Assembly (NCBI GenBank): GCA_026874595.1
Contig: CM049315.1
Location: 67,775,916 to 67,839,915, forward strand
DNA: 64,000 bases
Direction of reading: 5' to 3'
Origin: Sipunculus nudus
Lineage: Eukaryota; Annelida; Sipuncula; Golfingiida; Sipunculidae
Shown in pieces: positions 59,270-64,000 of the stretch; the first letter of the stretch is position 1; the number at the start of each line of letters is the position of its first letter. Under the pieces are notes generated by a model. That model ran no database searches, was not told where the DNA came from, and saw nothing but the letters and a program-made list of their open reading frames with translations. The translations under genes were made by a program, and so were the position numbers.

Positions 59270-61195
59270 TTAATAAAAGCCACAATTTTTAGCCAATTTC
59301 TTTCAGCTTTCTAAACTAAAAAGCTGAAATCCTTATGTGTGCATGATATGAAAATTATATCAACAGTTCTCACAGGAAACAATGTGCCATGGTCAAAGTT
59401 GGGCAAAATTTAAGGTACTAATTTTAGACTTATACTAATAACTTATAAAATTTGAAAAATTCAAAACTAATTTTGGGTATTCAATTGAATCTTGATTAAA
59501 TAATGTTACATCCCTGACAAAAATCTCTAGCTTCAGCAATCCCCTTGTTAAGGGAGTAAATATATTTCTTGATTTTTTACAAAGTGCATTATGTTTGGAC
59601 CCAAGATTTAAAACAATTACGCAATACTGACATCATTTCTGGCATGTGCATAGAGAATGTATAGAAAAATATGTATATTAAATATGATTATATAAGTCTG
59701 ATCAGTGGTTTTGATATTAGGCAGTCTTGAAGTGTAACAATGGGTTTTTAATGGAAAAATGAAGTTTTTCATTAATATCTCAATGGAATTATGTCCTAGT
59801 GACCAAATTCTTGGCATGGTAGGGGATTTTGGAGACATCTAACTGTATGCCAAATTTAAGGAACTTAGAGCTGAAGCTAGGGAGCTGAGCTCTTTCAAAC
59901 TGCATAACACTAACTTGATGTAAACAATATGTTACATGGTGCTTGAAAACTTGAATAAAATCTAAAGTTTTTGATCAACTGGTTTCAAATTTTTGGTGTT
60001 AACAGACAAAATGCTAACAAAAACATGCTGTGAAAATTAAATCCACAGTACTTACAGGGAGAAAAGGTGCCATGGTCAAAGTTGGGCAAAATTTAAAATA
60101 CCAATTTTTTATTTTTGTTAATATTTTAAAAAATTAGAAAGATTTTAATTTAATTTTAGGTATACAATTTAATTTTGATTAATTTAAGTTTTATTACTGG
60201 AAAAAAAGTCCATAGTTTTAACATGTTTTGTGTTAGGTGAACAAATATCTTTCCTGATTTTTACAAAATGCATTATGTTTGGGCCCATAACTTTTTTAAA
60301 TTATATAATACAGACATAATTTCTGGCAAGTACATAGGAACTATATAGAGGAATATTTATGGTAAATATGAAGAAAAACAGATAAGTGGTTTTGATATTA
60401 GGCAGTCCTGAAGTGTGAAAATAGGTTTTTAATAAAAAATTGAGGTTTTTCCTTAATTTCTCAATGGAACAAAGTCGCAAAGACCCAGTTTTCGGCTTGG
60501 TAGGAGATCTTGGGGACATCTAACATTATGCCGAATTTTGGATTCCTAGGTCTTACTGTTTCAAAACGTGCCACATCTACGGAAGGACGGACGGACAGAA
60601 GGACAGACGACGGACAATGGACCACGACTATAGCTCAGATGACTTATATTCAGCTGAGCTAAAAATTTACAAAATTCAGATCTATTTTGGGGAATAGAAT
60701 TGAATCTTGATTGAACAAAAATATATACCTGAAAAAGAAAATCTCTCGCTTAAAAAATTATCCTTTTAAGTGAGTAAATATCTATCCTGATTTTTTACAA
60801 AGTGCATTATGTTCGGGTCCACAACTTCAAGAAATTAGACAATACTGACTTAATTTCTGGCATGTATATAGGAAATTTATAGGAGAATATTTATGGTAAA
60901 TATTAAGAAAGACAGATAAGTTGTTTTGATATAAGGCAGTCTGTGTTAATTGTTTTTATCATGGAAAATTGAAGTTTTTCCTTAATTTCTCAAAGGAATG
61001 AAGTTTGTGACACAGTTTTCAGTTTGGTAGGAGATTTTCGGGCATCTAAAAGTATGCCAAATTTTGGATTTGAAGGTCTAACGGTTTCAAAACATGCCAG
61101 TCTAATGGATAGACAGATTGATGGACAAATGGCATGATGGACAATTATGAGACAATGGCTATAGCTCAGACAACTTATAGTCTGCTGAGCTAAAA
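59270..61195 (+). mobile_element. Hairpin-ended repeat array (family D), second locus
   Basis: Three units with CATGATATGAAAATTATATC-like heads, GTTGGGCAAAATTTAA, GCATTATGTTTGGGCCC and TTCTGGCAAGTACATAGG bodies. Hairpin or tail ends occur at about 60625-60665 (ACTATAGCTCAGATGACTTA, TATTCAGCTGAGCTAAAAA) and 61155-61195 (AGCTCAGACAACTTATAGTC, TGCTGAGCTAAAAA). The block 60240-60640 is nearly identical to 54070-54460. No genes; frames at 59617 and 60301 are repeat translations. Confidence 0.75.
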
Positions 61196-61199
61196 ATCA

Positions 61200-61455
61200 T
61201 AACTGAAAAGATAATTCATCAAGACATTCTAATCTGAGATACTTTATTTTACAATGAATCTTGGAGACAAAAGGAATAGAAAGTGTCATTATTGATGGAA
61301 GCTGCTTTCTAACATTTGTACTTCAAGATGCAGGATAGAATGATTTCTGTTGTACCATATATTGCTTTCTATACCATTTATCTTTGCCCACCAAAAATTT
61401 GCAACTGAAGGCATATATACCTTCCAGACAGACACGTCAATGCAGTAAAGCTTAC
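61200..61455. other. Intron-like spacer
   Basis: Unique AT-rich sequence beginning with the GTAAGC donor of the exon on its right. The minus frame at 61289-61570 is that exon read through into the intron. Confidence 0.5.
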
Positions 61456-61547
61456 CATGAATTTTATTAACAGCCAGTGCCCCTTGCCACCCCCCGCCAG
61501 GTAATGTCATATTAATGGGAAAAAAATTGACAGATGACGCACAATGG
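61456..61547 (-). CDS. Candidate exon, minus-strand gene
   Basis: Acceptor (ACATAGTTTCCTCCATCAG) and strong donor (ATTCATG|GTAAGC) bound 92 nt: one base, 30 codons, one base. The peptide contains FFPINMTLPGGGWQGALAVN, a non-repetitive sequence with a glycine-rich turn. The leading C completes AG left by the exon at 62997 (Ser). Protein not recognised. Confidence 0.55.
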
Positions 61548-61639
61548 CTGATGGAGGAAACTATGTTCATGAATACTGATCTTTGGAAACATGTGTTTGA
61601 ATAGGTTAGTCAAAACAAGAGACTTAACATACATGTAAG

Positions 61640-62044
61640 CACTGGCTTCTTAAGTCCAGGTGAGCAAAGGACTCAAAGCTGAGAGGCTATGAGTTCAAAT
61701 CTCAGCAGAGGAGCAGTGAGCTTTTTCACTGTCGTCCTCCCAAGAAGAGTGCTCCTTGGGACTTACCAAAGTGGTCATAATTTGGGCATGTTTGAATGTC
61801 ATATGATGTCACTTATGTATAATTCAACAACTATCAGACTGCAAAGTCCCTAATCCAAGGTAGTACTGTGTGGAAAGAGAACACTCCCTACCCGCTGTCA
61901 GAATCCTGCTCTCAAGGATACAGAGCACTGGACAAACCTACCTCCCCCTCCTCACATGGGAGTTGGCGTAGGGTAGCCAGCTCACAGCTTATACACACAC
62001 TTCCAGGCCCTATTTAGGGCATATAACAAACAAACAAACAAAAC
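61640..62044 (+). mobile_element. tRNA-derived SINE with (AAAC)n tail
   Basis: An A-box-like TGGCTTCTTAAGTCCAGG is followed by the B box GAGTTCAAATCTCA (61691-61704, identical to that of the minus-strand SINE at 21759). A body of about 330 bp follows, ending CCAGGCCCTATTTAGGGCAT and an (AAAC) tail at 62025-62044. It lies in the predicted intron downstream of the 62997 exon's neighbour at 61456, on the opposite strand to the gene. Confidence 0.65.
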
Positions 62045-62233
62045 GCCCCCTTTCCAAAAAGGCTAGTTAATAGGACTGCAACCACAAAATTTTCCACTGT
62101 AAAATTTTTTCAATAGGGTGGGATGGATGTAACTTCTCCTATTTCTAGGGTCATTACTTGCTGCAGGTCCAGTTGTTAATCAACTGACCACCAGCTGTCA
62201 GCCAATCACATGCAGTTAAGCGATTCCCTCCCT

Positions 62234-62248
62234 CCCCCCCCCCCCCCC
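62234..62248. repeat. C15 homopolymer
   Basis: Fifteen consecutive C in otherwise unique DNA. Confidence 0.9.
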
Positions 62249-62589
62249 AACTGCATATTGCTTGGGCTATATATATTCCTGGACAGGGGTTTAATCTTTC
62301 TCATTGGGATCAAGCATTGAACTGGGCACTAGGAAACCACGTGATGTGTTTAACTTTTGACTTTTGTCAGTTACCTCCAGTGGGGTAAACCCTTTTTAAA
62401 CAGCAGTCATGCTATCTAAGTATGTACATTTCCTACCTTATGTTCAACTGAATCAGAAATACTGCAGTTTGATAACTTGAATGTTTAGAGTTTAATTAAA
62501 TTCCTTTTAAAATTAAACAGTGTTGTTTTATTTCTTTAAATTGTACATACTGTCGTCCAGTACACTGTCCAATCCCAATTTTCCCCCAG

Positions 62590-62818
62590 AAAAAGCAAAC
62601 TACAACATGATGCACCTGCAGTTGGTCAGTGTTGAGCAGACATGCCTGACTGGCCTGAGCCTACCACTAGAATCAATCAGCCGTGACACACACATGAGGG
62701 CTGATTCATCAGTGCTTAGTCAGATCACACCAAGTTCACAGAAATGTAAACCCTCATTTGATCAGATGAAATATCAAACAGATCCGTCCACCACAAGGTT
62801 TTTAAATTTTCAAATACA
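62590..62818 (+). CDS. Candidate plus-strand exon, unidentified
   Basis: A strong acceptor (CCAATCCCAATTTTCCCCCAG) and strong donor (AATACA|GTATGTAT) bound 229 nt with 75 open codons and two bases at each side. The peptide is Ser/Thr/Gln-rich (SSVLSQITPSSQKCKPSFDQ) and looks unstructured. It lies opposite the predicted intron between the minus exons at 61456 and 62997, so either it belongs to an overlapping gene on the other strand or one of the two readings is wrong. Confidence 0.35.
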
Positions 62819-62996
62819 GTATGTATAATCCATTTAGAAAACAGTAATAACAGAATATGACAATGTTAATCAAATGTTTTTGATATAAGATAATCTTGCA
62901 GAATAAATGCTTTTAGACTAATATTCCTATATGATGTTCCTCCAAAGAATATCCCTGGATGAACACTCATCAACCTTTCTGATTCTGAGCTCATAC

Positions 62997-63173
62997 CTGG
63001 CAGACAACTGAGGCCCTGCCACCGCACAATATGTGGAATATTGTCTCCCATAAATTGTCTTGTTACGGAAGACACTGTCACAAAAAGTCTGGTCACCATT
63101 GCTCATGGCCTGGTTCTTCAGATATATCACAGACAAACAATGATCCTCCAGAGGCCTTATGAAGCCGGCATGT
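62997..63173 (-). CDS. Candidate exon, minus-strand gene (best supported)
   Basis: Minus-strand acceptor (GTTAATTCTTCCATGCCAG) and donor (CTGCCAG|GTATGAG) bound 177 nt: one base, 58 codons, two bases. The peptide begins HAGFIRPLEDHCLSVIYLKN and contains four cysteines (C12, C31, C49 and a neighbouring C in the next exon). Low-complexity or repeat character is absent. The trailing AG joins the C of the exon at 61456 in phase. An in-frame stop lies just upstream of the acceptor, so the exon cannot extend 5'. I do not recognise the family. Confidence 0.6.
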
Positions 63174-63253
63174 CTGGCATGGAAGAATTAACCAGGACCT
63201 ACACGGCTAAACCCACTGTGGGTCTCCTATACATCTTGGTCCATACCAGGTAC

Positions 63254-63295
63254 CCAATAAGAGAAGCAATTCCTGATTTGATTCCATAAACCATC
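63254..63295 (-). CDS. Weak candidate 5' exon, minus-strand gene
   Basis: An ATG with A at -3 and G at +4 (AGGATGG), just after a poor acceptor, opens 13 codons (MVYGIKSGIASLI) and two bases before a weak donor (ATTGG|GTACCTGG). The phase fits the exon at 62997 (Gly across the junction) with an 80-nt intron. It could be the initiating exon, an internal exon or chance. Confidence 0.25.
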
Positions 63296-63299
63296 CTAG

Positions 63300-64000
63300 T
63301 TATATATATATGTATGAAGATTAATGTGAAGTCAGAACTGCCACATCTACCATCTACATATATTAGATTCAAAGGTAAATACACAAATATGTTCCATCAA
63401 CTAGCTGTTTTCATTCTTGTTGCCCAACTCTCACCTGCAATCCAATTTCAGACAATTAATCTGATCTTGAATCTTAAAATATCAATCTGGAAAAAAAACT
63501 TTTTGTAAAAATGTTTTATTCCCTGCTAATATGTTTATATTTACAGTTCATTTTTTTCAAAGTAGTGTTTTTTCAGAATTGATTTTTTCATGTTTTTATA
63601 TTTAATGAATGAACGTTCTTTTTATAAACAAGTTATCTCATATATCTTGAAGAATTATTATTTGTATATCAATTATTCATAAATAAATGCATTTCTACAA
63701 TACAAATAGTAACTATTTTTAATACAGGAAACTCTCTTCAATGAAAAAGAAGTTGAAATAAGAAATTCATTTGATTGTATTTCCCTGGTCCTCTTTTTTT
63801 TAATTTCTCTGTCAAATATGGTTGTAAGAAATGTTTTACTACTGTAATTAACATCTCTGGAAAAATAATTGGATGCCATCTTGCCAATCCTGGCATCAGA
63901 TACACATGACAGTAGACCTGCTTAATCAAATAAACATCACATCCTGCAGCTACCCTTGTATCTCATTTAATTAACCTGGGTCAATTAGACTGGGTTGGCA
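63300..64000. other. AT-rich DNA, no gene seen
   Basis: Unique AT-rich sequence. The minus frames at 63673-63929 are AT-rich and without splice support. Upstream exons of the minus-strand gene, if any, probably lie beyond the window. Confidence 0.45.

Noticed and set aside
1-64000. CRISPR array, bacterial operon, phage or toxin-antitoxin system
   Set aside because: The regular repeats are head-to-tail minisatellites without unique spacers. There are no prokaryotic-length genes or ribosome-binding sites, and SINEs and spliced exons indicate an animal genome.

Overview
The window looks like animal nuclear DNA, most likely from a mollusc. It is AT-rich, has no bacterial-style gene packing, and is full of microsatellites, minisatellites, tRNA-derived SINEs, terminal-inverted-repeat elements and several families of short elements with tandem-repeat cores. 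The mollusc guess rests on remembered resemblance of two motifs to repeats common in bivalve and gastropod genomes: arrays of TGACCTTGACCTTTGACC, and elements that open with CAAGGGACCTATGGGTCAC and close with a GACGGACGG tract plus a hairpin ending in GCTGAGCTAAAAA. No database was searched.

No long open reading frame encodes a recognisable protein, and most frames of 60-117 codons are translations of repeats. Reading for splice sites instead gives a set of short candidate coding exons. The best set is on the minus strand: 62997-63173, 61456-61547, 59214-59247, 47347-47437, 41927-41988, 40998-41085 (or to 41093) and 34152-34212. Nearly all have good acceptors and donors, and most junctions agree in phase. 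Possible 3' exons lie at 29319-29408 and 20065-20666, with further minus-strand pieces at 11706-11849, 3572-3741 and 2498-2551. A few plus-strand exon-like segments (6846-7007, 12109-12198, 17356-17629, 62590-62818) are weaker. I do not recognise the encoded protein, so no gene name is given.

Layout: 41-bp repeat array (1-415); TA-flanked MITE (1131-1585); candidate LTR (4221-5054); promoter-like patches (7180-7370 and 8300-9420) around a tandem-core element (7394-8290); AT microsatellites near 10 kb; a 4.3-kb minisatellite with nested higher-order repeats (12630-16975); SINEs; a pair of related 1.6-1.9-kb elements (23565-27710); a tandem-core element (30418-32283); a 38-bp minisatellite with a 190-bp higher-order repeat (32585-34146); the largest tandem-core element (37092-40280); a GGTGGCGCCACC-containing 280-bp array (44870-46560); a 1.5-kb element with perfect 25-bp inverted ends (50622-52150); a solo LTR with target duplication (54853-55691) inside an older repeat; a fourth tandem-core element (56104-58410); and a further repeat array and SINE up to 62044.

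The two most distinctive observations are (1) an element family with constant ends, a CGG microsatellite at a fixed place and interchangeable tandem-repeat cores that carry nuclear-receptor-type half-sites, and (2) a probable gene of tiny exons spread over at least 29 kb of this repeat-laden DNA.
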